A stretch of DNA of 64,000 nucleotides, taken from a bacterium. GTDB lineage: Bacteria > Desulfobacterota > DSWW01. Each line of letters starts with the position of its first letter. Positions within the stretch are counted from its first letter, which is position 1. Both the position numbers and the translations under genes were made by a program. The notes under the pieces were generated by a model, which was not told the DNA's origin, searched no databases, and worked only from the letters and a program-made list of their open reading frames with translations. Of this stretch, positions 35,484-44,188 are shown in pieces. The stretch spans positions 1-64,000 of the forward strand of contig JANQFG010000090.1 of NCBI GenBank assembly GCA_028277985.1. The letters are read 5' to 3'.

Positions 35484-36116
35484 ATGGCTGAGATCAACGA
35501 TATTGTTGAAGCGGTATCGCAGGGGAAATTGAAGCAGATCGGGGACATCGTGCAAGCCGTGATCGACGGCGGCGCGGATGCGGACGCTATCCTCTCGGAT
35601 GGGCTCGTGGGTGCCATGGACGTGGTGGCGGAGAAATGGAAGGCCGGAGAGGTGTTCGTGCCCGAGGTTCTCCGGTCCGCCAAGACCATGCAGGCGGGCA
35701 TGGATGTGCTGAAGCCCCATCTCGTGGGGGGCGAGCACAAGGCAAAGGCGACCTTCGCCATCGGCACGGTGAAGGGGGACCTGCACGACATCGGCAAGAA
35801 CCTGGTGGCCATGATGCTCGAGAGCGTGGGCTACGAGGTGATCAATCTGGGCATCGATCTCGACCCCGGCGTCTTCGTGGAAGAGGTGAAGAAGGGTGTG
35901 TCCTGCCTCGGCATGTCGGCCCTGCTGACCACGACCGTGCCCCAGATGAAGATCATCATCGATTCTCTCGAAGAGGCGGGTCTGAGAGACCAGGTCAAGA
36001 TCTGGGTGGGCGGTGCGCCGGTGACCCAGGAATTCGCCGATGAGATCGGGGCAGACTACTATGCGGTGGACGCGGCCCACTGCATCGATCAGCTGAACGC
36101 TCTTTACGGCAAGTGA
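35484..36116 (+). CDS. Corrinoid (B12-binding) methyl-carrier protein
   Basis: A 210-residue protein of the MtbC/MtgC type. An N-terminal four-helix cap (to about 85) is followed by a Rossmann B12 domain with the cobalt-ligating motif Asp99-x-His101-x2-Gly104 in GDLHDIGKNLV, the SALLTTT strand and GGAPVT near 176-181. It carries the methyl group taken from the substrate by the MttB-type enzyme. The ribosome site AAGGAGGACAGGACAG precedes the ATG at 35484. Size and motifs match the family exactly. Confidence 0.93.
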   Translation: MAEINDIVEAVSQGKLKQIGDIVQAVIDGGADADAILSDGLVGAMDVVAEKWKAGEVFVPEVLRSAKTMQAGMDVLKPHLVGGEHKAKATFAIGTVKGDLHDIGKNLVAMMLESVGYEVINLGIDLDPGVFVEEVKKGVSCLGMSALLTTTVPQMKIIIDSLEEAGLRDQVKIWVGGAPVTQEFADEIGADYYAVDAAHCIDQLNALYGK

Positions 36117-36146
36117 TCCTTCCGGCTTTGCGGGAGTGAGCGAGGG

Positions 36147-36926
36147 ATGAGCGACGGCAATCTGATACATGAGGTCCGGGACGGCCTGTTGACCCTGACG
36201 ATCAACCGGCGGCGGGCCTTGAACTCGCTCGATCGTGACACACTCGATGAGCTGAAGCGAGCCTTCGACCGCGCAGATGGAGACGGCGAGATCCATGCCG
36301 TCCTTCTGACGGGCACCGGAGGAGCGTTCGCCTCGGGTGCTGATATCGAGGAACTCGCCGCGATGAAACAAACGGAGGCACGCGAGAGATCCCTTTCGGG
36401 CCAGTCGCTGATGAATCGTATCGCGTCCCTGTCCAAACCGGTGGCGGCAGCCATCAACGGCTTCGCCCTGGGTGGCGGGTTGGAACTGGCCATGGCGTGT
36501 ACGATCCGCACGGCCGCAAGGGGGGCGAAGCTTGGGCTTCCCGAAGTCAGCCTCGGCGTCATGCCGGGCTTCGGGGGAACGCAGCGGCTCCCTCGTCTCG
36601 TGGGACTCGGACGAGCTCTGGAACTGATCGTTACCGGCGATCCGATCGACGCTGAGGAGGCGCACCGGATCGGCCTCGTGAATCGGCTGTTCGGTAGAGA
36701 CGAGTTGCTCGATGGCACCGGGAAGATTCTGCGTACAATGATGTCTCGAGGGCCCGTGGCGGTGCGTCACGCCCTGGAAGCGACCACCAGGGGAGTGGAT
36801 CTGCCGCTGGCCGATGGTCTCGACCTCGAAGCGACACTGTTCGGGGACCTTGCCGCCAGCGCGGACATGAAGGAGGGGTTGAAGGCCTTCCTCGAAAGAC
36901 GCAAACCGGAATTCAAGGGGCGGTAG
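36147..36926 (+). CDS. Enoyl-CoA hydratase/isomerase family protein
   Basis: A 259-residue crotonase-fold enzyme that follows the corrinoid gene by 30 nt. The oxyanion segment is GTGGAFASGADIEELA, and both catalytic glutamate positions are occupied (GGGLELAMAC and GLPEVSLGVMPGFGGTQRLP), so hydratase activity is plausible. Because it is linked to a quaternary-amine-type methyltransferase, a role like CaiD (crotonobetainyl-CoA hydratase of carnitine metabolism) is possible, but general beta-oxidation is equally compatible. It is convergent with the SDR gene of the next cluster, with a 12-nt gap. Confidence 0.85.
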   Translation: MSDGNLIHEVRDGLLTLTINRRRALNSLDRDTLDELKRAFDRADGDGEIHAVLLTGTGGAFASGADIEELAAMKQTEARERSLSGQSLMNRIASLSKPVAAAINGFALGGGLELAMACTIRTAARGAKLGLPEVSLGVMPGFGGTQRLPRLVGLGRALELIVTGDPIDAEEAHRIGLVNRLFGRDELLDGTGKILRTMMSRGPVAVRHALEATTRGVDLPLADGLDLEATLFGDLAASADMKEGLKAFLERRKPEFKGR

Positions 36927-36938
36927 CGGGGCAGAAGG

Positions 36939-37637
36939 TTAGCTGACACCGCAGAGATAGACCGTCTGGCCCGTGATCTTTCCACTCCGGTCTGCGATGA
37001 AGAAGTCGATCACGTTCGCCACATCCTCGAAATCCCCGAATTCCGCGATGGCCTGCCGATCCAGCAGTTCCTGAATCTTCTCGCCCGGGACATCCTTGAT
37101 GATATCCGTCTGGACGGGAGACGGACCGACCGCGTTGCAGGTAATCCCGTACCCCGCGAGTTCCTGCGCAAGAATCCTTGTCAGGCTTTCAATGGCAGCT
37201 TTCGAAGACGCATAGACGGACTCTCCCTGGAGGTCAAATGGCACAGCTACCGACGTGAAGTTCACGATCCTCCCGAACTTCTTTCTCGCCATGACCTTGC
37301 CGACTTCACGACAGAAGAGGAATGTTCCGAACACGTTCGTACCGAAGATCTTCTCGACAGCAGAGAGCGGCGTCAGAAGAGCGGGGTTCACCGTCGAGAC
37401 GCCCGCATTGTTGATGAGATAGTCGATACCTTTGTACTTTCGTCTCACATCCGAGACGAGGAGGCTCACGGCCTTCTCTTCCGTAACGTCCAGGGAGAAG
37501 TGCTCGTACCTGTCGTGCGTCAGGTCCGTTTCTGCCCTGGAGCAACCGACAACCCTCAAGCCTTTGTCCAGATAGTATTCCGAAAGGAACCTTCCGATGC
37601 CCCTGCTCGAACCCGTGATCAACATCACCCTGTCCAA
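36939..37637 (-). CDS. Short-chain dehydrogenase/ketoreductase (FabG-like)
   Basis: A 232-residue classical SDR: GSSRGIGR for cofactor binding near residue 9, NNAGVS, and the active-site Tyr in SVYASSKAAIESLTR with Ser in NFTSVAV. It likely reduces a 3-keto group on an ACP-bound chain. It is the distal gene of a two-gene unit with the ACP at 37682 (44 nt apart), at the 3-prime edge of the lipid-type cluster. The C-terminal ITGQTVYLCGVS replaces the GQxxxVDGG end usual in FabG. Confidence 0.8.
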   Translation of the reverse strand: MDRVMLITGSSRGIGRFLSEYYLDKGLRVVGCSRAETDLTHDRYEHFSLDVTEEKAVSLLVSDVRRKYKGIDYLINNAGVSTVNPALLTPLSAVEKIFGTNVFGTFLFCREVGKVMARKKFGRIVNFTSVAVPFDLQGESVYASSKAAIESLTRILAQELAGYGITCNAVGPSPVQTDIIKDVPGEKIQELLDRQAIAEFGDFEDVANVIDFFIADRSGKITGQTVYLCGVS

Positions 37638-37681
37638 CGTCCCCTCCCCTTGAGATCCTCCTTACGGGTGTTCGAATGGCT

Positions 37682-37975
37682 CTATTGCGGAGCCTCGGCA
37701 ATCAATTCCAGGATGTAATCCGTCAACCCGGTGACCGTATGAAACGGGCTGCTTTCGCCGGCCATGGCATCTTCATAGGTGAGTGTGATCCCAAACCCCC
37801 GATCTTGAATCTGAGCCTCCACATCCATGATGAGATTCACGAAGCCCATCGAATCCACTTCCGAGTCGCTTCCGTAAAGGAGTGTATCCGGATTCCCTTC
37901 ACCCTCAATGTCCTGCTCTTTCAGATAGTTGTTGTATGCGGTGATGATGACTTCCTGGATGTCTTCCCTTTGCAT
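37682..37975 (-). CDS. Acyl carrier protein-like protein
   Basis: A 97-residue acidic helical protein. The likely phosphopantetheine site is the Ser of EVDSMGFVNLIMDVE, the DSxGFVNLI form typical of free-standing carrier proteins in secondary pathways. From the ATG at 37975 the ribosome site is GGGGGAGACC. It carries acyl intermediates as a thioester for the adjacent reductase and possibly the ligase. A good promoter lies directly upstream, so the ACP-SDR pair may be expressed independently of the rest of the cluster. Confidence 0.8.
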   Translation of the reverse strand: MQREDIQEVIITAYNNYLKEQDIEGEGNPDTLLYGSDSEVDSMGFVNLIMDVEAQIQDRGFGITLTYEDAMAGESSPFHTVTGLTDYILELIAEAPQ

Positions 37976-38026
37976 GGTCTCCCCCGGAGCGATTCTCGTC
38001 ACATGTTTGAAAACGTATAATCAATA

Positions 38027-38056
38027 ATTTTACCTAGCGGTTAACTGTTCTGTCAA
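38027..38056 (-). promoter_or_regulatory. Sigma70-type promoter for the ACP-SDR pair
   Basis: Read on the minus strand: TTGACA, 18 nt, TAAAAT, then the ACP start 52 nt downstream. It lies in an AT-rich gap between the methyltransferase and ACP genes. Confidence 0.6.
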
Positions 38057-38064
38057 AAGGCGGG

Positions 38065-38901
38065 TCAGCGGCCGGCCGAAAGCAGGCCGTAACCCAGCAC
38101 ACCGCCATCCCAGAAACCCTCGAGAACCTCGCAGGAAGCGAAGAATTTGTCCAGATCGGCTTCATCGAGGTGGGTAAGGATTTCCTCGCGGTTCGCCTCT
38201 GCATTCCGCCGCCAGCGGTCAAAGGTCGGCCGGGTCGCTGTGGTGATGTCCTCGCTCAGTTGAACCGTCAGGCCGTTCGCTTCGGCTTCACTTGCATAGA
38301 AGGCCAGGGTTTCCATCCTTGCACGCCCGAACACATCGTGCAGCAACAGGAACGCATCCCTGTGGCGGATCACCTCCATCAGTTCCATCTTCTTCTTCAG
38401 CATGACGTCGCACAGCACGAGGCGTCCGCCGGGCTTGAGCAGTCGGGCCGATTCGCCCATCAGCCTGGACTTGTCCGGCATCAGGTGGGATGACTCCATG
38501 ACCCACACCCGATCATAGGATGCATCGGCGTAGGGCATGGCCATTGCGTCGCCTATCTCGAAATGCACCAGGCTTTCCAGCGGGCTGCCCACGCTCGTCT
38601 TCCGGGCGCGGTCTATACACACCTGGCTCGGGGAAATGCCCGTTACCCTGCAACCGAACCATTCCGCCAGACACCGGGCGGGTTGCCCGGTGCCGCAACC
38701 CACATCGAGCACCAGGTGATCCGGCGCGGGCTCGGCCAGTTCCGCCATGCGCCGGGTGAGGCGTTCCGTCGCCTCCTCGAGGCTCTCATCCCCGCGGTCG
38801 AAGTACCCGTAGTGCAGGTTGTCGCCCAGGAGGTAACCCCAGGCATCGGTGACCTTGTCGTAGTGCGCAGCTGGATCGGTGGCAGACTCATCAACGCTCA
38901 T
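38065..38901 (-). CDS. SAM-dependent methyltransferase
   Basis: A 278-residue class I methyltransferase. Motif I is VLDVGCGTGQPARCLAEWFG (about 65-84), followed by GISPSQVCIDRAR and the acidic loop GDAMAMPYADASYDRVWVME. The N-terminal AHYDKVTDAWGYLLGDNLHY resembles C- and N-methyltransferases of natural-product and tocopherol/sarcosine type. The substrate is unknown; placement between the SDR/ligase genes and ACP suggests methylation of the cluster product. It lies 35 nt downstream of the second SDR gene. Confidence 0.8.
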   Translation of the reverse strand: MSVDESATDPAAHYDKVTDAWGYLLGDNLHYGYFDRGDESLEEATERLTRRMAELAEPAPDHLVLDVGCGTGQPARCLAEWFGCRVTGISPSQVCIDRARKTSVGSPLESLVHFEIGDAMAMPYADASYDRVWVMESSHLMPDKSRLMGESARLLKPGGRLVLCDVMLKKKMELMEVIRHRDAFLLLHDVFGRARMETLAFYASEAEANGLTVQLSEDITTATRPTFDRWRRNAEANREEILTHLDEADLDKFFASCEVLEGFWDGGVLGYGLLSAGR

Positions 38902-38936
38902 CTCATTCCACCTTGTGTAATGCCTGCACCACCCTC

Positions 38937-39671
38937 TCAGGAGGTAATGCCGCCGTCGACGGGGATCACCTGCCCGGTGATGAAGTCGGCGGCAGGGGAG
39001 GCGAGAAAACCGACCAGCTCGGCCACATCACCGGTGTTGCCCAGTCGGCCCATGGGTGTGCGCTTCACGATCTGGGAGATCTGCCGGGCATCCAGCTCCT
39101 CGTTCATCTCTGTGGAGAGAAAACCGGGTGCCACCGAGTTGACAGTGATGTTGCGTGGGCCCAGCTCTCGCGCCAAGGCGCGAGTGAACCCGTCCAGGGC
39201 AGCCTTGCTCGCACCGTAGACCGACAGGCCGCGATAGCCCGACAGGCCTACAATGGAGCTGATATTGATGATCCGCCCCCATCCCAGGCTCAGCATCGGG
39301 CGGGATACGAGTCGGCTGATTTGGAACGTGCCTTTCAGGTTGAGGTCGATCACGGTGTCCACGTCTTTATCGTTGAACATGGGCAGCAGGCCGCTTCGGG
39401 CAATGCCCGCATTGTTGACCAGAACCTCCGTATCACCGAGAAGACCCTGCACCTGATCCACGAAACCCTTCACGGCTGCCTTGTCGGTAAGGCTCAGGGA
39501 ATCGTAGAAGAAGTGGTCGGGATACTCTGCGCGCCAGTTCTCTACCTGCTCGGTCACGGAGCGGCTGAAAGTCGCCACCTTGTGACCCCGGCTGAGGAAA
39601 TACGCGACCAGGGCGGCGCCCAGGCCCTTGCTGCCACCGCTAACCAAGACCGTTCTGCTCTGAGCGTCCAC
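38937..39671 (-). CDS. 3-oxoacyl-ACP reductase-like SDR
   Basis: A 244-residue FabG-like enzyme: GGSKGLGAALV near residue 12, NNAGIARSG, Ser in NISSIVG, the catalytic Tyr in LSVYGASKAALDGFTR, and the standard C-terminal ITGQVIPVDGG. It should reduce 3-ketoacyl-ACP with NADPH. Only 3 nt separate it from the stop of the ligase gene, so they are co-translated. It differs clearly from the other cluster SDR at 36939, which suggests two distinct reduction steps rather than a simple duplication. Confidence 0.85.
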   Translation of the reverse strand: MDAQSRTVLVSGGSKGLGAALVAYFLSRGHKVATFSRSVTEQVENWRAEYPDHFFYDSLSLTDKAAVKGFVDQVQGLLGDTEVLVNNAGIARSGLLPMFNDKDVDTVIDLNLKGTFQISRLVSRPMLSLGWGRIINISSIVGLSGYRGLSVYGASKAALDGFTRALARELGPRNITVNSVAPGFLSTEMNEELDARQISQIVKRTPMGRLGNTGDVAELVGFLASPAADFITGQVIPVDGGITS

Positions 39672-39674
39672 CTC

Positions 39675-41039
39675 TCAGCCACTCCTTACAATCTTGCGAT
39701 TTATGATGTCCAGCTCCTCTACGACATTCACCAGCCGTGGTCTGCTGTGGCGATCCAGGCTGAGACAGGCCTCGAACACCCGCTCTTCGATTCCCTCTTC
39801 ATCGGCACCGTCTTCGAGCACGAGATCCACCGCGACAATCTGACCCATGATCGCGTTCGGGTGGCCGTAGGCCTTCACCAGCTTCACGCCCTCCACGGTG
39901 GCGACCACGTCCTCCACGTTCACCGGGTGCACCTTCACACCGCCCACGTTGATCAGTTCGGACTGACGGCCGAGGAAGATGATGCGATCGCCTTCGATCC
40001 GTACCAGGTCGCCGGTGGCCCTCCACTCGCCCTGGACGTTACCCTGATCTCCCAGGAAGCCCCGCATGCCGTGGCGGGAGTAGATGAACAGCTCTCCGTC
40101 CTCGATGCGAAACCGCACCGGTGCGTCTTCCTTGTAGTCCAGTATCGAAACCGGCAACCCGGCTCGGCCGTCCGACACCGCGACACAGGAACCGGCCTCG
40201 GTGCTCGCGTACACCTGGGAAATGCGAACCTTGGGAAAGACCTCCTTCAGGCTGTCCAGCAACGAGGGTGTCACCACCTCGCTGCCCAATGTTATCTGCT
40301 GCAGACCGGGCAGGGGCTGCTTCTCCGCCTGCAATTGGGCGATGGCAAAACGCCAGAAGGTGGGAGAGGCGCTGATATGGGTCACCTCGTTCTTCCGAGC
40401 CGCTGCCAGCATATCGCTGACCGAGCCGGATTCGGGCACCACCAGGGCCGCGCGGTTGACCAGCACGTGCAGGAACATCTGGATGCCGGCAAAGTGATTC
40501 AGGTGATAGGCCAGTAGCCAGCGCATCCCGTGGGAACGGGCACTCGGCCGCACCTGCCTGATGAGGTCGCTCCACAAGTAGCGCACACACTTTGGCCGGC
40601 CGGTCGTTCCCGAAGTGAGGACCAGAAACTCACTGTCCACATCTTCCGCAGTGCTCAATGGGCCTGACTGCAGGCCCGTCTCACGCAATTCCGCGGGGCC
40701 GACCACCGGGCAGTCAACCGGTACGGGGCCACCCAGGTCGGTCACCAACAGGTCGCCCTCCATGGTGCGAAGGGACTCTGCGATTTGTCCGGCTTCGGAG
40801 TCGTGATTGAGCACGCACACGGTGACTCCCGCCAGATTTGCGCCGCACAGGAGTGCCAGCAATTCGGGCGAATCCGGGAGATGGATCGCCAGGCAACGGG
40901 TGCCCCGGTCTGAAAGGGCCGCGCCGTACAGAGCGGCTTCCGCAAGGCATTCGGTAGGGGTCCAGTTAGAATGACCGCCGATGATCAGCTTTCGGCCAGG
41001 GAAGTCGGCCTCGATGCGCTGCAACAAACCGGCTATCAC
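39675..41039 (-). CDS. Acyl/aryl-AMP ligase (ANL superfamily)
   Basis: A 454-residue adenylate-forming enzyme starting at a GTG whose G-T-G-A overlaps the stop of the ACP gene. The P-loop LTSGTTGRPK lies at 141-150, the adenine/carboxylate region is QVYASTEAGS, the hinge region is RATGDLVRIEGDRIIFLGR with NVGGVKVHPVNVE, and a terminal catalytic Lys lies in NRKIVRS. It should activate a free carboxylic acid and load it onto the adjacent ACP. It is shorter than fatty-acyl-CoA ligases and resembles loading ligases of biosynthetic clusters. Confidence 0.85.
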   Translation of the reverse strand: MIAGLLQRIEADFPGRKLIIGGHSNWTPTECLAEAALYGAALSDRGTRCLAIHLPDSPELLALLCGANLAGVTVCVLNHDSEAGQIAESLRTMEGDLLVTDLGGPVPVDCPVVGPAELRETGLQSGPLSTAEDVDSEFLVLTSGTTGRPKCVRYLWSDLIRQVRPSARSHGMRWLLAYHLNHFAGIQMFLHVLVNRAALVVPESGSVSDMLAAARKNEVTHISASPTFWRFAIAQLQAEKQPLPGLQQITLGSEVVTPSLLDSLKEVFPKVRISQVYASTEAGSCVAVSDGRAGLPVSILDYKEDAPVRFRIEDGELFIYSRHGMRGFLGDQGNVQGEWRATGDLVRIEGDRIIFLGRQSELINVGGVKVHPVNVEDVVATVEGVKLVKAYGHPNAIMGQIVAVDLVLEDGADEEGIEERVFEACLSLDRHSRPRLVNVVEELDIINRKIVRSG

Positions 41040-41278
41040 GCGGATCCATCTCCATAGAATGCCACGATGTCGGCCACCGTCTCCGGCAGGATGCCCTCGG
41101 TGTAAGGATCCTTCTTGAAGGTCTTCTCGAGCAGGGCGGAGAGCTCGGCCACGCACAGGGAGTCGAGGCCCAGCCCTTCGTCGTAGAGCGGTTTTTCCAG
41201 AGTGATTTCCTGTGCAGGCTTGTCCTGGTGCTTCAGTACGAGCTGGAGGAGTTCGATAATCTGTTGTTCGACGGACAC
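41036..41278 (-). CDS. Acyl carrier protein
   Basis: An 80-residue ACP with the phosphopantetheine Ser in EGLGLDSLCVAELSALLE. It starts at an ATG about 40 nt downstream of a TATAAT-type sequence and overlaps the ligase start by 4 nt, so ligase and carrier are made together. It is probably the loading target of the ligase. It is distinct in sequence from the other ACP at 37682. Confidence 0.88.
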   Translation of the reverse strand: MSVEQQIIELLQLVLKHQDKPAQEITLEKPLYDEGLGLDSLCVAELSALLEKTFKKDPYTEGILPETVADIVAFYGDGSA

Positions 41279-41315
41279 GGGGGTTGCATCTCCATGTTAG
41301 CACACTGTTGGAATC

Positions 41316-41321
41316 ATTATA
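41316..41321 (-). promoter_or_regulatory. -10 element upstream of the ACP-ligase-SDR unit
   Basis: A perfect TATAAT on the minus strand lies in an AT-rich gap of about 60 nt. The -35 is poor (AATATT at the right distance), so the promoter is plausible but may need an activator. Confidence 0.4.
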
Positions 41322-41405
41322 CAAACTACATGTTATAGAATATTGTGAACAAAGGAACCTTGTCAAGCTGAACGGGCGTGGCCCCCGGGTTCACCCACCC
41401 CATCA

Positions 41406-42392
41406 TCAGTAGCGAATCAAGCTGCCCGACCAGCTCAATCCTCCACCAAAGGCGGCCAGAGCGATGAGATCCCCACGATCGGCCATGTTCTTCTCGAGGG
41501 CCTCGTCCAATGCGATCGGAACGGAAGCCCCGGCCGTATTACCGTATTCGTGCACATTCGCATAGAACTTGTCAGAAGGAACGGAAAGCTTGTCGGCGAT
41601 CCCGGTGATGATGTTGATATTCGCCTGATGGACGACAAACAGAGATACATCGGACAAGGCGACTCCGGCGTCTTCGACCACCCCTTGTATCGTATCGGAA
41701 CCTGCCGTAACGGCAAAATCCAGTATGGCCCTTCCGTCCATCCTGGCGTAGCCGGATCTCTCGTCCTCGAGAGGCATCACGCCGTTCATATTCGCGACCG
41801 CGGCTTCCCCTCTGCTGCCGTCGCTTCTCATCAGAGTCGAGAGGATCCCTGCGTCCGGCCTGTCCGGGTCCCTGCCCAGAAGTACGGCTCCTGCACCATC
41901 GCCGAAATAGGGAAGGGTGGTGAAATCCTTCTCAAAGAGGATTCGGGAATACATATCCGCCCCGATGACGACTATATGATCGCAAGTCCCGTTCCTGATG
42001 AGGCCGTTCGCCATCGAAATGCCGAAGACCGCCCCGGAACAGACGGAATTCATGTCGAAAGCGAAGGACTGTTCCATCTGCATACCGATGTTGCACTGAA
42101 CTTTCGTTGCCGTGGGAGGAAAGGCTCGATCCGGGGTGGACGTGCAGACAATCAATCCGTCCACATCTGCGGGAGAGAACCCGGCCTTGTCCAGACACGC
42201 CTTCGCAGCTTCGGAAGCCATGTCGGACGTCAACATACCATCCGGAGCCCTGCGTCGGGCCCTTACGCCCGTCCACCGCTCGATCAAAGGGAGGGCACCT
42301 TTTGGGAATTGTGTCAGGTCCTCGTTCCTTACGATGATCTCCGGCAGGTAGGACCCGGTAGAGAGGAGCACTGCGTTCGCTTGTTCGGCCAT
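41406..42392 (-). CDS. KASIII-type ketosynthase (FabH-like), intact triad
   Basis: A 328-residue thiolase-fold condensing enzyme. The triad is complete: Cys118 in MNSVCSGAVFG, His255 in VVHQANINII and Asn285 in YGNTAGAS. It probably condenses an acyl starter with malonyl-ACP or a related extender. The N-terminal GSYLPEIIVRNEDL and RWTGVRARR are typical of FabH. It follows the hexapeptide acyltransferase by 3 nt. No KASI/II or malonyl transferase lies in the cluster, so elongation beyond one step would rely on housekeeping enzymes. Confidence 0.88.
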   Translation of the reverse strand: MAEQANAVLLSTGSYLPEIIVRNEDLTQFPKGALPLIERWTGVRARRRAPDGMLTSDMASEAAKACLDKAGFSPADVDGLIVCTSTPDRAFPPTATKVQCNIGMQMEQSFAFDMNSVCSGAVFGISMANGLIRNGTCDHIVVIGADMYSRILFEKDFTTLPYFGDGAGAVLLGRDPDRPDAGILSTLMRSDGSRGEAAVANMNGVMPLEDERSGYARMDGRAILDFAVTAGSDTIQGVVEDAGVALSDVSLFVVHQANINIITGIADKLSVPSDKFYANVHEYGNTAGASVPIALDEALEKNMADRGDLIALAAFGGGLSWSGSLIRY

Positions 42393-42395
42393 TCT

Positions 42396-43007
42396 CTATT
42401 CCTCGTTCCCTGCTCTCTGCTCCATGGTCTCCCCATCCACCACCTTTCTCCTCCGGATGACCCGTGCAGGGTTTCCGCCAACGATGCTGTAGGGCGGCAC
42501 GGACCTCGTCACCACCGAGCCTGCTGCAACCACACTTCCCTCGCCGAGGGTGACTCCTTTCAGGATCGTGCAGTTCGCCGCCACCCAGACATTTCGCTCG
42601 ATCGTCACCTTCGCGGGCAGCTTCGGTTGCTCCTTCACCGGAATATCCGGATCGCTGATCTCGTGGTCTTCCGAGATGACGGCGCTGCCGTAGGCGATAC
42701 CGCTGTCGTCCATGATCTCGAAGCCGCCGGCTCCGTTTATGAAGACATTGTCATTGATCGAGACACGCTTGCCGATCGAGATGTTCTCCGGAAAGAAGAA
42801 GCACGTGCCCCCGCGAATCCAGATCGACTCGATCTTCTTACAGAAGATCTTCAACTCGAGGTAGCGAAGGAGTTCCCCGATGGGCGACGGGATGAATCGG
42901 ACGCAATCATACAGGAAGATGTGAAGCATGCTCTTGATGGCGTACCCGTAACTGTAGCCCCGGAGCTTCCGCTTCTTCATCATGTTCTTGAATTCTTGTA
43001 TCAACAT
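42396..43007 (-). CDS. Left-handed beta-helix acyl/acetyltransferase
   Basis: A 203-residue protein with hexapeptide repeats from about 80 onward (ISIGKRVSINDNVFINGAGG, then VTIERNVWVAANCTILKGV and GSVVAAGSVVTRSVPPYSIV) and the terminal GGNPARVIRRR of the maltose/chloramphenicol-type acetyltransferases. A catalytic-type His occurs in SEDHEISD. The unusually long, basic and aromatic N-terminus (KKRKLRGYSYGYAIKSMLHI) may bind membrane. It probably acylates a sugar or hydroxyl group on the cluster product. Confidence 0.8.
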   Translation of the reverse strand: MLIQEFKNMMKKRKLRGYSYGYAIKSMLHIFLYDCVRFIPSPIGELLRYLELKIFCKKIESIWIRGGTCFFFPENISIGKRVSINDNVFINGAGGFEIMDDSGIAYGSAVISEDHEISDPDIPVKEQPKLPAKVTIERNVWVAANCTILKGVTLGEGSVVAAGSVVTRSVPPYSIVGGNPARVIRRRKVVDGETMEQRAGNEE

Positions 43008-43097
43008 CGGGTTCTACCTGTTCTTTCCGAAGCGCACCTGCTCCCGAATATAGGAGATCGATGGGCGGGATGCAAGGCGGTCAAAACAGAAGCTCCG

Positions 43098-44087
43098 TCA
43101 GCCCGCACGATCCGATTGAACCAACCCGGCAGCGAACAGATAATCGGCGGCCGCCAGCAGGAGTGTGTTGCCGCGCAGCTGGTTCGCGCGCCTCAGCGCG
43201 TCGAGCCCGATCATCAGATCCGAGCCGCTGTGCCCATAGTCGTGGCCGGTCACGCAAACCTGATCGCTCTTGAGCTTGAAAAGGCGTCGCAGCATGTTCA
43301 GGAACGAAGGCGTGATCTGCGTCGCCACCAGATGGTCGATCTCGTCGAAATCGACATGTGACCGCAGACCCTCCAGGGCTTCCTTCAATCGCTCCTGAAA
43401 GACGACCGCCGTCTTGACCGGTTCGTGCGCCGGATTGAGATCCAGCATACCGCTCGCGTCCGCTTGTGGAACACGCGTTCCGCCTCCGACGCGGGTTTTG
43501 AGATCGTTGAACGACGGATGGGACAGCATTTCGGCCCCGCGGAAGGTTCCCAGCGGTGCACCCGTCGACTCCTTGGGAGCCACGATGAGCGCGGCAGCCG
43601 TATCGGAAAACCCGGCCAGCTGCGACGAGGCCCCTTTGCGTTCGATGAAGGAACTGTTCCGGTCCGCGCAAATGACTGCGCCCAGGCCTTGGGGATTCTT
43701 CCCCAGCCAGCCCGAAAGGGTACTCAGGGCCACCAACGCTCCCGCGCAACCCGCGTTGACATCGATTCCGACACAGGTCTTCGAGCACCCCGCGATACCG
43801 ACAACCTCCGTGGCGAGCGACCAGGGAAGAGGGTAGTCACCGACCGTAGCCACAGAGATGATGAAACCGAGATCGTCCGGAGAGCGTTCGGCTTCCGAGA
43901 GCGCAGTGCGCAGAGCCGTGGCGGCCATCCCGCTCGGATGCATGTCCCCTTCGCACACGCATACGTGCTCCCAGCCGACGTAGTTCTCCTGTTCACCGAT
44001 TTGTGCGATCTCTCTCACCTTGAGTTGCCGGGGGAAACAGGTGGAGGTTGCGATGATCTGAATGTCGCCCCCGTCGAGAAAGCTCAT
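43098..44087 (-). CDS. KASIII-like enzyme with altered catalytic triad
   Basis: A 329-residue thiolase-fold protein. The nucleophile Cys114 is kept (VNAGCAGALVALS), but the position of the FabH His is Thr256 (LVATQITPSF) and that of the Asn is His286 (DYGHSGSD). Simple decarboxylative condensation is therefore unlikely. Related KASIII variants act as acyltransferases or make ester or amide bonds, so this may transfer an acyl group to another acceptor. It lies 90 nt upstream of the hexapeptide acyltransferase and 101 nt downstream of the first phosphodiesterase. Confidence 0.78.
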   Translation of the reverse strand: MSFLDGGDIQIIATSTCFPRQLKVREIAQIGEQENYVGWEHVCVCEGDMHPSGMAATALRTALSEAERSPDDLGFIISVATVGDYPLPWSLATEVVGIAGCSKTCVGIDVNAGCAGALVALSTLSGWLGKNPQGLGAVICADRNSSFIERKGASSQLAGFSDTAAALIVAPKESTGAPLGTFRGAEMLSHPSFNDLKTRVGGGTRVPQADASGMLDLNPAHEPVKTAVVFQERLKEALEGLRSHVDFDEIDHLVATQITPSFLNMLRRLFKLKSDQVCVTGHDYGHSGSDLMIGLDALRRANQLRGNTLLLAAADYLFAAGLVQSDRAG

Positions 44088-44188
44088 GCTTCTTCCCTCC
44101 TCGCTTCAACGCCGCTCCATGCCTGCCATCGCAGAGAATCGTCCGTTTTGCGAAAAAAGTTTATTTTATCAAAGGGGTTATATGCTTT

